Shown here: positions 30,774 to 38,796 of the stretch, piece after piece | Position numbering within the stretch: the stretch's first letter is position 1 | Layout of the letters: each line of letters starts with the position of its first letter | NCBI GenBank assembly: GCA_964471865.1 | Contig: CAYYHU010000020.1 | Span: 1 to 40,131, forward strand | From: CAYMUC01 sp964471865 | Lineage (GTDB): Bacteria; Actinomycetota; Acidimicrobiia; Acidimicrobiales; Ilumatobacteraceae | Length of the DNA stretch: 40,131 nucleotides | Direction: 5' to 3' | Position numbers and translations under genes: made by a program | The notes under the pieces: model-generated | Seen by the model: the letters and a program-made list of their open reading frames with translations, nothing else | Told to the model about the DNA's origin: nothing | Database searches by the model: none

Positions 30774-33700
30774 TCAGAGGCCAACACGTTCCACGAGGAT
30801 CGACATGTCTCGACCGTCGAGGGTTCCCGTGGGTTCGGCCACCTCGGTGACCGTGAGCTCCACCGCCAGGGTCTCTCGACCCACCGTGTCCAGGTAGGGC
30901 GCGAGGCGTTCACGGAGATCGGCGTCGAGACCGAGTCGCAGACGAATCCGGTCCGATACGACAAGATCGGCATCGCGACGAGCCTGTTGAACGGCGCGAA
31001 TCAGATCTCGGGCGACACCTTCGGCTTCGAGTTCGGGGGTGATCTCGATATCGAGCACGACCACTCCGGCTCCTTGGGCGATCGTGGTCATCGCCACACC
31101 CTCAGGAGCGACGCGCACCAGGGTGAATTCACCCTCGCCAAGTTCGAACCCGCCTGCGACGACCCGATCGCCGTCGACCGACCAGTCACCGGACTTCACG
31201 GCTCGGATCACGTCTTGAGTCTTCGGACCGAGGCGAGGTCCGAGCGCCGCGGGAACGATGTGGAGATCCGCAGGCGCCAACGCCGCCGGATCCGATCCGA
31301 TGGTCACGGCTTTGACATTGACCTCATCGGCGATCAGATCGGTGAAGGGTTCGAGAACCGCGCCATCGGCGAGCGCGATCTGCAAAGACGCCAAAGGAAG
31401 ACGAACCCGCAACTGATGGGCCTTGCGGATCGACAACGCCGCCGAGCACACCTCGCGAACCCGATCCATCGACGCCACGAGATCGGTATCAGCGGGAAGG
31501 TCGCCCGGATCGGGCCAGTCGGTGAGGTGAACACTGCGGGCTCCGGTGAGCCCCTTATAGATCGCCTCGGTCGTATACGGCAGCAATGGAGATGCCACCC
31601 GGCACAACACCTCGAGCACCGTGTGCAGGGTGTCGATCGCATCCTGATCCCCATCCCAGAATCGGTCGCGGCTGCGCCGCACATACCAGTTCGTCAACGC
31701 ATCGACGAACTCGCGGATCCGCGCGCAGGCCTCGAAGAGGTCGTAGTCGTCCATCGCGGCGGTGACCTCGGTGACGAGGTCGTGGGTTTTGGCGAGGATG
31801 TAGCGGTCGAGGATGTTGTCGGAATCGACTCGCCACCGTCCCGAGGTCGACGCGGCGCGCGCGTACAACGACTGGAAGGACCACACGTTCCACAGTGGCA
31901 GGATCGCTTGGCGCACGGTGTCGCGAATCCCGGTTTCGGTCACAGAGAAGTCCGAACCGCGCAGAATCGCCGAGGACATCAGGTACCAGCGCATGGCATC
32001 GGCGCCGTAACGGTCGAAGATCGCCATCGGATCCGGGTAGTTACGCAGACTCTTGGACATCTTTTGTCCGTCGTCGCCCAGCACGATCCCATGGCTGACA
32101 CACGTGGAAAAGGCCGGCCGGTCAAAGAGTGCCGTGGCGAGAACGTGCATCGTGTAGAACCAGCCGCGCGTCTGGCCGATGTATTCGACGATGAAGTCGC
32201 CGGGATAGTGATCCTCGAACCAGTCACGGTTCTCGAAGGGGTAATGAACCTGAGCGAAGGGCATCGAGCCCGATTCGAACCAGCAGTCCAACACCTCAGG
32301 AACCCGTCGCATCATCGACCGTCCGGTCGGGTCGTCGGGATTGGGTCGCACCAGGTCATCGATGGCGGGTCGATGGAGATCGGTGACACGCACCCCAAAA
32401 TCAGCCTCGAGTTCGGCGATCGAGCCGTAGACGTCGATACGGGGGTACGCGGGATCATCCGAGCGCCACACCGGGATCGGCGCCCCCCAGAACCGGTTCC
32501 GGCTGATGGTCCAGTCGCGGGCGTTTGCGAGCCATTTTCCGAAACTGCCCTCTTGAAGGTGTTCGGGAACCCAGCGGATCTGCTGGTTCAACTCGAGCAT
32601 CCGCTCCTTGATCGCGGTCACCGCCACGAACCACGAGCTCACGGCCTTGTAGATCAGCGGGGTTCCGGTACGCCAACAATGCGGATACGAGTGATCGTAG
32701 GTCTCGTGACGGATCACGACCCCGCGCTCTTTGAGCATCCGGATGACCACCGGGTTGGCATCGAAGACGAGTTGTCCTTCGAGATCAGGAATCTCTGAGG
32801 TGTAGCGCCCGCGTGAGTCCACCGGGACGACGAGATCGATGCCGGCGGCCTGACAGGCGTTTTGGTCCTCTTCGCCGAAACCGGGAGCCATATGGACCAC
32901 TCCGGTTCCGTCCTCGGTGGACACGAAGTCTCCGGGGAGCACCACGAAAGCGTTGGCGTGTCCCTCGAAGTACGCAAACAGCGGCCGGTAGTGGCGTCCT
33001 ACGAGATCACGACCCGCGATCGTCCCCACTCGTTCGGCCTCACCGAGTTCCCGTTCGTATGCGCCGAGACGACTCTCGGCGAGGATCATCCGCCGCCCGT
33101 CGAGTTCGATGATCGCGTAGTCGATATCGGGTCCGACGGCGAGCGCCAGGTTCGAGGGCAGAGTCCATGGCGTGGTCGTCCACGCGAGAAGACGTTCGCC
33201 GGTTTCGAGTTCGAACGCGACGGTGACCGCGGGATCCTGTCGCTGTTTGTAGGCGTCGTCCATCCGGGTCTCGGAATTCGACAACGGCGTCTCGAGCGCC
33301 CACGAATACGGCAACACCCGGAACCCCTCGTACACGAGACCTCGGTCCCAGAGTTCCTTGAAGGCCCACATGACGCTCTCCATATAGGGGAGGTCGAGGG
33401 TCTTGTAATCGTTGTCGAAGTCCACCCACCGGGCCTGGCGGGTGACGTACCGCTCCCAGTCCGAGGTGTAGCGCAGCACCGAGGACCGGCAGTAGTCGTT
33501 GAACTCGGAGATGCCGTGGTCGGTGATGGCCTGAGTACCCGAGATCCCGAGTTGGCGTTCGGCTTCGGCCTCGGCGGGCAGGCCGTGGCAGTCCCATCCG
33601 AAGCGACGCTCGACGCGCTGGCCCCGCAGCGTGCGATACCGAGGAACCACGTCTTTGACGAAGCCGGTGAGCAGATGGCCGTAGTGCGGCAACCCGTTCG

Positions 33701-33866
33701 CAAAGGGGGGTCCGTCATAGAAAACGAACTCGTCCCCGCCGTCGTCGCTGCGCAACCGGCGATCGATCGAGGCCGCAAAGGTCCCGTCGGACTCCCAAAA
33801 CGCCCCGATTCTCTCCTCGAGCGCGGGCAGGTCGGGTTGGGGATCCACTTCGGGATAGGACGTCAC
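30774..33866 (-). CDS. ileS: Isoleucyl-tRNA synthetase (long, eukaryote-like type)
   Basis: This class I synthetase charges tRNA-Ile. It is about 1030 residues from GTG 33866. The N-terminal PPFANGLPHYGHLLTGFVKD contains the HIGH-type motif (HYGH). VERRFGWDCHGLPAEAEAER follows, and then the CP1 editing domain (VSTEDGTGVVHMAPGFGEED). GDDGQKMSKSLRNYPDP is the KMSKS loop, and the anticodon-binding region follows. Length and these signatures match the clade shared by actinobacteria and eukaryotes (IleRS2). An upstream GTG at 33875 has no usable spacing: the GAGGA Shine-Dalgarno abuts it but lies 8-9 nt from GTG 33866, which I therefore prefer. Upstream are three 12-bp-spaced CGATGT repeats and divIVA. 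No T-box is seen in the 78-bp leader region. Confidence 0.95.
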   Translation of the reverse strand: MTSYPEVDPQPDLPALEERIGAFWESDGTFAASIDRRLRSDDGGDEFVFYDGPPFANGLPHYGHLLTGFVKDVVPRYRTLRGQRVERRFGWDCHGLPAEAEAERQLGISGTQAITDHGISEFNDYCRSSVLRYTSDWERYVTRQARWVDFDNDYKTLDLPYMESVMWAFKELWDRGLVYEGFRVLPYSWALETPLSNSETRMDDAYKQRQDPAVTVAFELETGERLLAWTTTPWTLPSNLALAVGPDIDYAIIELDGRRMILAESRLGAYERELGEAERVGTIAGRDLVGRHYRPLFAYFEGHANAFVVLPGDFVSTEDGTGVVHMAPGFGEEDQNACQAAGIDLVVPVDSRGRYTSEIPDLEGQLVFDANPVVIRMLKERGVVIRHETYDHSYPHCWRTGTPLIYKAVSSWFVAVTAIKERMLELNQQIRWVPEHLQEGSFGKWLANARDWTISRNRFWGAPIPVWRSDDPAYPRIDVYGSIAELEADFGVRVTDLHRPAIDDLVRPNPDDPTGRSMMRRVPEVLDCWFESGSMPFAQVHYPFENRDWFEDHYPGDFIVEYIGQTRGWFYTMHVLATALFDRPAFSTCVSHGIVLGDDGQKMSKSLRNYPDPMAIFDRYGADAMRWYLMSSAILRGSDFSVTETGIRDTVRQAILPLWNVWSFQSLYARAASTSGRWRVDSDNILDRYILAKTHDLVTEVTAAMDDYDLFEACARIREFVDALTNWYVRRSRDRFWDGDQDAIDTLHTVLEVLCRVASPLLPYTTEAIYKGLTGARSVHLTDWPDPGDLPADTDLVASMDRVREVCSAALSIRKAHQLRVRLPLASLQIALADGAVLEPFTDLIADEVNVKAVTIGSDPAALAPADLHIVPAALGPRLGPKTQDVIRAVKSGDWSVDGDRVVAGGFELGEGEFTLVRVAPEGVAMTTIAQGAGVVVLDIEITPELEAEGVARDLIRAVQQARRDADLVVSDRIRLRLGLDADLRERLAPYLDTVGRETLAVELTVTEVAEPTGTLDGRDMSILVERVGL

Positions 33867-33885
33867 GAACAGCACTCCTCACATG

Positions 33886-33915
33886 ACATCGACACAGACA
33901 TCGGGATGAACATCG
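33886..33915. repeat. Three ACATCG copies at exact 12-bp spacing upstream of ileS
   Basis: ACATCG begins at 33886, 33898 and 33910 (CGATGT on the coding strand), in the short gap between divIVA and ileS. This could be a protein-binding array or a folded leader element. It is a plain observation with no known matching operator. Confidence 0.6.
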
Positions 33916-33944
33916 ACCGGGTCGGCCCACCGGGGGCCGACATC

Positions 33945-34883
33945 TCAGGGGTCGTCACGAAACCTCAGCCCGCGACCCGCCGGGGCGTTCGCATCGGCCG
34001 GGGCGATGGGCGCCACCTCGAGATCCAGCGCGGGTTGCGCCGTGATGTCATCACGGGGCGCACTGTGATGGTCGGCAGCCGGGCGCGACTCGAGGTCACT
34101 GGTCTGCTCGGTGTCCTCGCCCGTTTCGACGACACCGGACCCGAGTTCGCGTGATGGCCCACCGCCGCGGGGAGATCCAGTCGAGGAGTACCCCTCGAGA
34201 GGTTCGAGTTCGAACTCGAGTTCCTGGGTGGGATCGACGTCGACCGCGTCAGCATCGTCAGCATCATCGTCACCAGCACCATCGATGGTGGCAGCGGCTC
34301 CGGTTCCCAGCGCCCGCGATCCCCCGTCGGCGCTCGACAGCACCGGGCGCGCTCCGATTCCGAGACCTTCGATTGGGGCGGCGACAAAGCCCATCAATCG
34401 CTCTGCGACCTCGCTCAAACGAGCCCGTTGCATATCGAGGAAGCGTTCGAGTTCTTCGACATCTCCTGCGAGGAAGTCTCGCCGAGCGCTCAGGGCCTCG
34501 ACCTCGCTTTGGGCCTCGTGATAGGCCTCGGCATACTCCGCCCGGGCGGTGTCACGGGCCTGAGAGATCATCTCCTCGGCATCATGGCGGGCCTGAGCCA
34601 CGGCGTGATCAGCGGTTCGTTGCGCCAACAACAGGGTCCGAGAGATCGTCTCGGCGTGGTCGACCAACGGGGACTCAGGAGCTGGTTCGGCTGCTTGGAG
34701 TCGAGCCAAAGCCGCTCGGGAGCGAACCTCGAGAGTGTCGATCTCGCCTTGGAGCTCTTGTATCCGATTCGCCACTCGGGTGAGGAACTCGCGTACCTCG
34801 CCTTGGTCGTAGCCTCGCCGCACCACCTTGAAGGTGGCGCCCGTGATCGCCTGAGGCGTCAGATCACCTGTGCTCGAGACCAT
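33945..34883 (-). CDS. divIVA: DivIVA-domain cell-division/polar growth protein (Wag31-like)
   Basis: This 312-residue protein carries the DivIVA N-terminal membrane-binding segment (PQAITGATFKVVRRGYDQGE, then VREFLTRVANRIQ). A long coiled coil runs to about residue 165 (LEVRSRAALARLQ, ARHDAEEMISQARDTARAEY, YHEAQSEVEALSARRDFLAG). The C-terminal half is acidic and low-complexity, with a DDDADDADAVDVD stretch, and ends RFRDDP. DivIVA/Wag31 marks curved membrane and organises peptidoglycan synthesis at poles and septa. I chose ATG 34883 rather than ATG 34892, because the 34892 ATG overlaps a TACGAT element whose spacing (7 nt) places the transcript start at ATG 34883. It lies downstream of sepF-yggT, as in other actinobacteria. 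Confidence 0.9.
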   Translation of the reverse strand: MVSSTGDLTPQAITGATFKVVRRGYDQGEVREFLTRVANRIQELQGEIDTLEVRSRAALARLQAAEPAPESPLVDHAETISRTLLLAQRTADHAVAQARHDAEEMISQARDTARAEYAEAYHEAQSEVEALSARRDFLAGDVEELERFLDMQRARLSEVAERLMGFVAAPIEGLGIGARPVLSSADGGSRALGTGAAATIDGAGDDDADDADAVDVDPTQELEFELEPLEGYSSTGSPRGGGPSRELGSGVVETGEDTEQTSDLESRPAADHHSAPRDDITAQPALDLEVAPIAPADANAPAGRGLRFRDDP

Positions 34884-34890
34884 GGACCCC

Positions 34891-34896
34891 ATCGTA
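34891..34896 (-). promoter_or_regulatory. Putative -10 element (TACGAT) for divIVA
   Basis: TACGAT lies 7 nt before ATG 34883 in the 24-nt gap after yggT. It overlaps an upstream in-frame ATG (34892), which would be excluded from the transcript. Confidence 0.5.
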
Positions 34897-34907
34897 CGCG
34901 CCGAGGG

Positions 34908-35171
34908 TCACAACGGCCCACGGCAGCCGAGGATGAGGTTGATCACGACGATCTGCAGGAACAACAACACCACGAACGGCGACATGTCCAAAGGGCCCAA
35001 TGGCGGCAGGATTCGGCGAACCGGCACCAGAACCGGGTCGGTGACGCGGCCGAGCACCCGAGACAGGTTCGCGACCACACCCCCCGAGGACGCCGGGAAC
35101 CAGGACAACACCACCCGTCCGAGAATGGCAAGCACGTACAACGACGCGGCGAAGCAGAGAAGTTCGCGCAC
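34908..35171 (-). CDS. YggT family membrane protein
   Basis: This 87-residue protein has two hydrophobic segments (about residues 3-20 around LCFAASLYVLAILGRVVLSW, and about 60-80 around FVVLLFLQIVVINLIL), separated by SRVLGRVTDPVLVPVRRILP, which is the YggT signature. Members of the family affect envelope integrity or division-site placement. Here it belongs to the sepF-yggT-divIVA string. GTG 35171 begins 4 nt after the sepF stop, implying coupling. A longer frame from 35234 overlaps sepF and is rejected. Confidence 0.85.
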   Translation of the reverse strand: MRELLCFAASLYVLAILGRVVLSWFPASSGGVVANLSRVLGRVTDPVLVPVRRILPPLGPLDMSPFVVLLFLQIVVINLILGCRGPL

Positions 35172-35175
35172 CGAC

Positions 35176-35751
35176 TCAGTCCTGATCGCCCAAGGCGTCG
35201 GTCCCGCCGTCGCGGTCATCACGACCGCGGGCACTGGCCGGCTTGAGCAAGAACACTCCGGTGGCCACCTTTTCGATGGAACCGTTGAGGCCGTAACACA
35301 GACCGCTCGCGAAATCGATGAGGCGGTGGGACAGTTTGGGATCGGTCGCTTCGAGATTGAGAATCACCGACTGACCAGCACGGAACCGATCTCCCACCTC
35401 TTGGGCGTCTTCGAACTGACGCGGCCGCACCGTATGGGGCTCGCCTCCTGGGGCCACGGTGCGCACCGTGGATCCTTGGCGGACTGCAGCGAGAGGTCGG
35501 GGTTGGATTCCCGAGTCGTCATGGGAGGCGAGAGGGAACCGCCGAGCGCCAGTATCGGCGTCGCCCCGCCCGGCCGGGAACGCCCGGACCTGGCCGCCGG
35601 TGGGATCGACAGGCTCCGTCATCCGGACCTGGCCCCCAGGACGCGTCGAACGAGACCGGCGGTCGGCCTCGGCCTCACTCGGATCCTCGTAATCGTCATA
35701 CCCGTCCTCGTCGAGGCCGAGGTACGACATGAATCGCTTCCACATCGACAT
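35176..35751 (-). CDS. sepF: Cell-division protein SepF
   Basis: SepF is a membrane-binding partner that anchors FtsZ. In actinobacteria, where FtsA is missing, it is an essential FtsZ anchor. The N-terminal amphipathic helix (SMWKRFMSYLGL) is followed by a long, disordered linker to about residue 100. The C-terminal SepF core then reads RPRQFEDAQEVGDRFRAGQS, VILNLEATDPKLSHRLIDFA and SGLCYGLNGSIEKVATGVFL. The protein has 191 residues. ATG 35751 has an AAGGA Shine-Dalgarno about 7 nt upstream. A TAGCCT hexamer within the yggS 3' end suggests its own promoter in addition to read-through from ftsZ-yggS. Confidence 0.93.
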   Translation of the reverse strand: MSMWKRFMSYLGLDEDGYDDYEDPSEAEADRRSRSTRPGGQVRMTEPVDPTGGQVRAFPAGRGDADTGARRFPLASHDDSGIQPRPLAAVRQGSTVRTVAPGGEPHTVRPRQFEDAQEVGDRFRAGQSVILNLEATDPKLSHRLIDFASGLCYGLNGSIEKVATGVFLLKPASARGRDDRDGGTDALGDQD

Positions 35752-35802
35752 CGCCGTCCTTCGTTACCGGCGGCACCCGAGAGGTCCTCTGAGTGCCAGA
35801 CG

Positions 35803-36462
35803 TCAGGCTACCGTACCGGTCCCTCGACCCTGGGGACGGGTACCGACCAGGATCGATCCGAGCCGGATCTCGGTGGCACCCTGCGCGACCGCCACCTCGA
35901 AATCCTCCGACATGCCCATCGAGACCACCTCGAGACCATGACGGTCAGCAAGACGTCGAACCTGGGCGAAGCCTTCCCGAGCCGCTTGGGGACCTCCGTG
36001 GGTCGGACCAACCGTCATCAGTCCCTCGACATCGAGATCGAGATAGCGGGCCCGGGCGATCATGTCGGGCACGGCATCGGGTTCGACACCCCCCTTGCCG
36101 GATTCGCCCGTGGTGGACACCTGGACGAGGAGTCGCGCCTTGGGTACCCGTTTGGCGAGAGCATCGAGGATCTCGGGACGATCCACCGAGTCGTAACGGT
36201 CCACGATCGGAGCCAACAGTCGGACCTTGTTCGTCTGCAGTCGACCGAGGAAATGCACCCTCACATCCTCGAGAGGCCCGACCTCGGCGACCTTGGCTAC
36301 GAGTTCCTGGGCGTAGTTCTCACCGACATCGCGCAGACCTGACGAGATGACCTCGCGCAGCACCGCAGCATCATGACCTTTGGTCACCGCGACGATGCGG
36401 ATCGGTCGAGAGGTGATGGCGTCGAGGCGATCCTGGATCCGAGCGAGCGCCGCTTCGATCAC
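35803..36462 (-). CDS. YggS/PLPBP family pyridoxal-phosphate-binding protein
   Basis: This 219-residue TIM-barrel PLP carrier belongs to the YggS/YlmE (PLPBP) family, which buffers pyridoxal phosphate and has no known catalysis. The PLP Lys is in IRIVAVTKGHD. DVGENYAQELVAKV, VHFLGRLQTNKV, DSVDRPEILDAL, GLMTVGPTHGG and LEVVSMGMSEDFEVAVAQGA plus TEIRLGSILVGTR are conserved blocks. The gene sits between ftsZ and sepF, the normal actinobacterial position. The yfiH/pgeF gene usually found between ftsZ and this gene is missing: GTG 36462 is only 19 nt from the ftsZ stop. Confidence 0.93.
   Translation of the reverse strand: MIEAALARIQDRLDAITSRPIRIVAVTKGHDAAVLREVISSGLRDVGENYAQELVAKVAEVGPLEDVRVHFLGRLQTNKVRLLAPIVDRYDSVDRPEILDALAKRVPKARLLVQVSTTGESGKGGVEPDAVPDMIARARYLDLDVEGLMTVGPTHGGPQAAREGFAQVRRLADRHGLEVVSMGMSEDFEVAVAQGATEIRLGSILVGTRPQGRGTGTVA
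35806..35811 (-). promoter_or_regulatory. Putative -10 element (TAGCCT) for sepF
   Basis: TAGCCTGAC in the 3' end of yggS would start a transcript near 35798, giving a leader of about 47 nt before ATG 35751 and its Shine-Dalgarno. Confidence 0.4.
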
Positions 36463-36481
36463 GCAGCGAACGCCTCGACGA

Positions 36482-37561
36482 TCACTTCAGGAACGAGGGG
36501 ACATCGAAATCGTCGTCACCGAAGTCGTCGCCGTCGTCGAACAGCCCCGAGGTGCTCTCGGGCTCTTGCGCCGCGGCTGGTGCCGACACGGGGGCCGCCG
36601 CAGCCGAACCTTCGAATCGATCGAAACCTGCCGCAATCACGGTCACCTTGACTTCATCGCCCATCTCGTCGTCGACGACATGACCGAAGATGATGTTCGC
36701 TTCGGGATGCGCAACCCCGTGGATGATTTCGGCCGCGGCGTTCATCTCGAACAGACCCAGACTCGAGGGACCGGTGATGTTGAGCAGCACACCGCGCGCA
36801 CCGTCGATCGCGGATTCGAGCAGAGGCGACGAGATCGCCTGCTTGGCCGCGGTCACGGCCCGGTTCTCACCACTGGCCTGGCCGATACCCATCAGGGCCG
36901 ATCCGGCATCGGAGAGCACCATCTTCACGTCCGCGAAGTCGGTGTTGATCAGACCGGGGATCGTGATCAGGTTGGTGATACCCGACACGCCTTGGAGCAG
37001 CACCTCGTCGGCCATCTTGAAAGCATTGAGCACCGAGGTCTTTTCGTTCGCCACGGTCAGAAGCCGATCGTTCGGAATGACGATGAGCGTGTCGACTTTT
37101 TCCTTCAGGCGTTGCACACCGTTGTCGGCTTGAACCGAACGGCGACGACCTTCGAAGGCGAACGGTCGAGTGACCACACCGATCGTGAGCGCACCCAGGG
37201 ACCGAGCGATCTCGGCGATGACCGGGGCGCCACCGGTTCCGGTGCCACCGCCTTCACCGGCGGTGATGAACACCATGTCGGCACCCTTGATGATCTCTTC
37301 GATCTCTTCACGGTGCGCTTCGGCCGCCTCGCGACCCACATCGGGATCGCTGCCGGCTCCCAGACCTCGGGTCAGTTCACGACCGATGTCCAATTTCACA
37401 TCGGCATCGCTCATCAACAAAGCCTGAGCGTCGGTGTTCACAGCGATGAACTCGACCCCTTTGAGGCCGGCGTCGATCATCCGGTTGACGGCATTGACAC
37501 CGCCACCGCCGACCCCGATCACCTTGATGACCGCGAGGTAGTTCTGCGGCGCTCCCGTCAT
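36482..37561 (-). CDS. ftsZ: Cell-division tubulin FtsZ
   Basis: This 359-residue GTPase assembles the Z ring. Visible motifs are IKVIGVGGGGVNAVNRMIDA, the GTP-binding signature GEGGGTGTGGAPVIAEIA, DNGVQRLKEKVDTLIVIPND, ADVKMVLSDAGSALMGIGQA (T7-type catalytic region), and a linker ending in the conserved C-terminal peptide DDDFDVPSFLK that binds SepF and other partners. ATG 37561 has a strong GGAGGGA Shine-Dalgarno. The gene has a long (245-bp) upstream spacer separating it from ftsQ. That spacer contains a TAGCAT hexamer (37685-37680) and three ACCTGG copies. It heads the yggS-sepF-yggT string. Confidence 0.97.
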   Translation of the reverse strand: MTGAPQNYLAVIKVIGVGGGGVNAVNRMIDAGLKGVEFIAVNTDAQALLMSDADVKLDIGRELTRGLGAGSDPDVGREAAEAHREEIEEIIKGADMVFITAGEGGGTGTGGAPVIAEIARSLGALTIGVVTRPFAFEGRRRSVQADNGVQRLKEKVDTLIVIPNDRLLTVANEKTSVLNAFKMADEVLLQGVSGITNLITIPGLINTDFADVKMVLSDAGSALMGIGQASGENRAVTAAKQAISSPLLESAIDGARGVLLNITGPSSLGLFEMNAAAEIIHGVAHPEANIIFGHVVDDEMGDEVKVTVIAAGFDRFEGSAAAAPVSAPAAAQEPESTSGLFDDGDDFGDDDFDVPSFLK

Positions 37562-37679
37562 GACGTTCTCCCTCCGATCGCTGACACGGCCGTTGCACCA
37601 CGCTGGAATTCTTCGTCGTTGGGCGTCATCTGGGCCTTCACCGTGTTCATCCTCGCATGTTCAGCGGGTCGAGCCAGGC

Positions 37680-37685
37680 ATGCTA
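37680..37685 (-). promoter_or_regulatory. Putative -10 element (TAGCAT) for ftsZ
   Basis: TAGCAT on the - strand lies about 118 nt before the ftsZ ATG, implying an untranslated leader of about 110 nt. No convincing -35 was found. Confidence 0.3.
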
Positions 37686-37759
37686 GCGAATCGGCTCGCC
37701 CGAAGCCTCACGAACGGCCCTGGCGACCTCGGGTCGATCAGCCCCCGCCACACTCAACT

Positions 37760-37788
37760 CCCAGGTTTCAGGCCCCCAGGTTCCAGGT
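37760..37788. repeat. Three CCAGGT (ACCTGG) copies between ftsQ and ftsZ
   Basis: CCAGGT occurs at 37761-37766, 37776-37781 and 37783-37788. The first two sit in a longer CCCAGGTT direct repeat at 15-bp spacing. The cluster lies immediately after the ftsQ stop and about 75 bp upstream of the TAGCAT element, so it may be a regulator site for ftsZ. Confidence 0.5.
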
Positions 37789-37806
37789 CCGCAGCACCAG
37801 CGATAG

Positions 37807-38796
37807 TCACCGAATCGTGGGTTGGCCACTCGAGATGTCGATGAGGGTCAGGTCCTCGGCATCCTGACGTCGCAACACCACCACGAGAGCGACGAGCTTG
37901 GCTTGAAGATCATCGGGCGCTCCGAGGCGCACCTCGGTTCCCGACTCGAGCACCAAACTGATCTCATCGGTGGGATCCACCATCGCATGATCGAGAACGG
38001 CTTCGACTTCTGTGGGCAGCGATCGGATCAACTGGGCGGTGGCGGCCAACACCGGCGGGGCGACGTCGCCGGCTTCGAGCAGCCAGGGCGGTCCGTCGAT
38101 GCGTATGTAGTCGATGGGCTCGCCATCGAGCACGGTGATGACCACCCCATCAGCATCGAGGATCCGATGGCGAAGATCCGGTCCCTGGTACCAGGCGATG
38201 GGAACACGCTCTTCGATCTCGATGGTGACCCGGTCCGGGAATCGACGCTGGACCCGAGCGCGACGAACCCATGGGGAGGCTTCCACACGATCGCGAATCG
38301 CGTCGGTATCCACCGTCAAAAATGCCGAACCGTCGACATCATCGACCACTCCTTGGAGGCGATCAGCGTCGAAATACCAGGTGTAGGCGGCCCCGTCGAC
38401 ATCGACGTGACGCACCGGCACGAGCGGGGTCGCGACCAGGGCCACCGCGGTGGCCACGAGCACCACGACCACGCCGATCACGATCGCAATACGACGCCGA
38501 CGGCGACCCAGTGACCGACGAACCTCTCGGCGGCGAGCCCGAAGCCGGGGGTCCACCTCGGGGGCGGATCGTTCGGGCAGGGGTGGCGCATCGGTGTCGT
38601 CGAATCCGCCGATGACTACTCGGGTTCCGAGTCGGGCTTCGATCGGTCCACTGTCGTCCACACCCTCGTCGACGATGCGGATCACCCCGTCGGCGTCAAG
38701 GCGCGACACCCCCGCCGTCGTCGAAGCCGTCTCCGGGGACGAACCCCGACGGCGGCGCGTACGACGCGGTGACGAACCCGAGGACCGTTTGATCAC
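37807..38796 (-). CDS. ftsQ: Cell-division protein FtsQ (POTRA domain)
   Basis: This 329-residue bitopic membrane protein of the divisome links FtsL/FtsB and FtsW/FtsI. The cytoplasmic N terminus is long (about 100 residues) and basic, ending in RRSLGRRRRRI. A single membrane helix follows (about 103-127, AIVIGVVVVLVATAVALVAT). The POTRA domain comes next (VPVRHVDVDGAAYTWYFDAD, then VEASPWVRRARVQRRFPDRV), and then the FtsQ/DivIB beta domain (TIEIEERVPIAWYQ, VITVLDGEPIDYIRI). The start overlaps the murB stop as ATGA. The order murC-murB-ftsQ-ftsZ matches actinobacteria. The stop is followed by the 245-bp spacer before ftsZ. Confidence 0.92.
   Translation of the reverse strand: MIKRSSGSSPRRTRRRRGSSPETASTTAGVSRLDADGVIRIVDEGVDDSGPIEARLGTRVVIGGFDDTDAPPLPERSAPEVDPRLRARRREVRRSLGRRRRRIAIVIGVVVVLVATAVALVATPLVPVRHVDVDGAAYTWYFDADRLQGVVDDVDGSAFLTVDTDAIRDRVEASPWVRRARVQRRFPDRVTIEIEERVPIAWYQGPDLRHRILDADGVVITVLDGEPIDYIRIDGPPWLLEAGDVAPPVLAATAQLIRSLPTEVEAVLDHAMVDPTDEISLVLESGTEVRLGAPDDLQAKLVALVVVLRRQDAEDLTLIDISSGQPTIR

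Noticed and set aside
30987..32798. A 603-codon frame opposite ileS
   Set aside because: Same antisense artefact. ileS has all its motifs on the other strand.
33867..33944. A T-box riboswitch upstream of ileS
   Set aside because: The region is too short, and no T-box sequence or terminator/antiterminator pair is visible.
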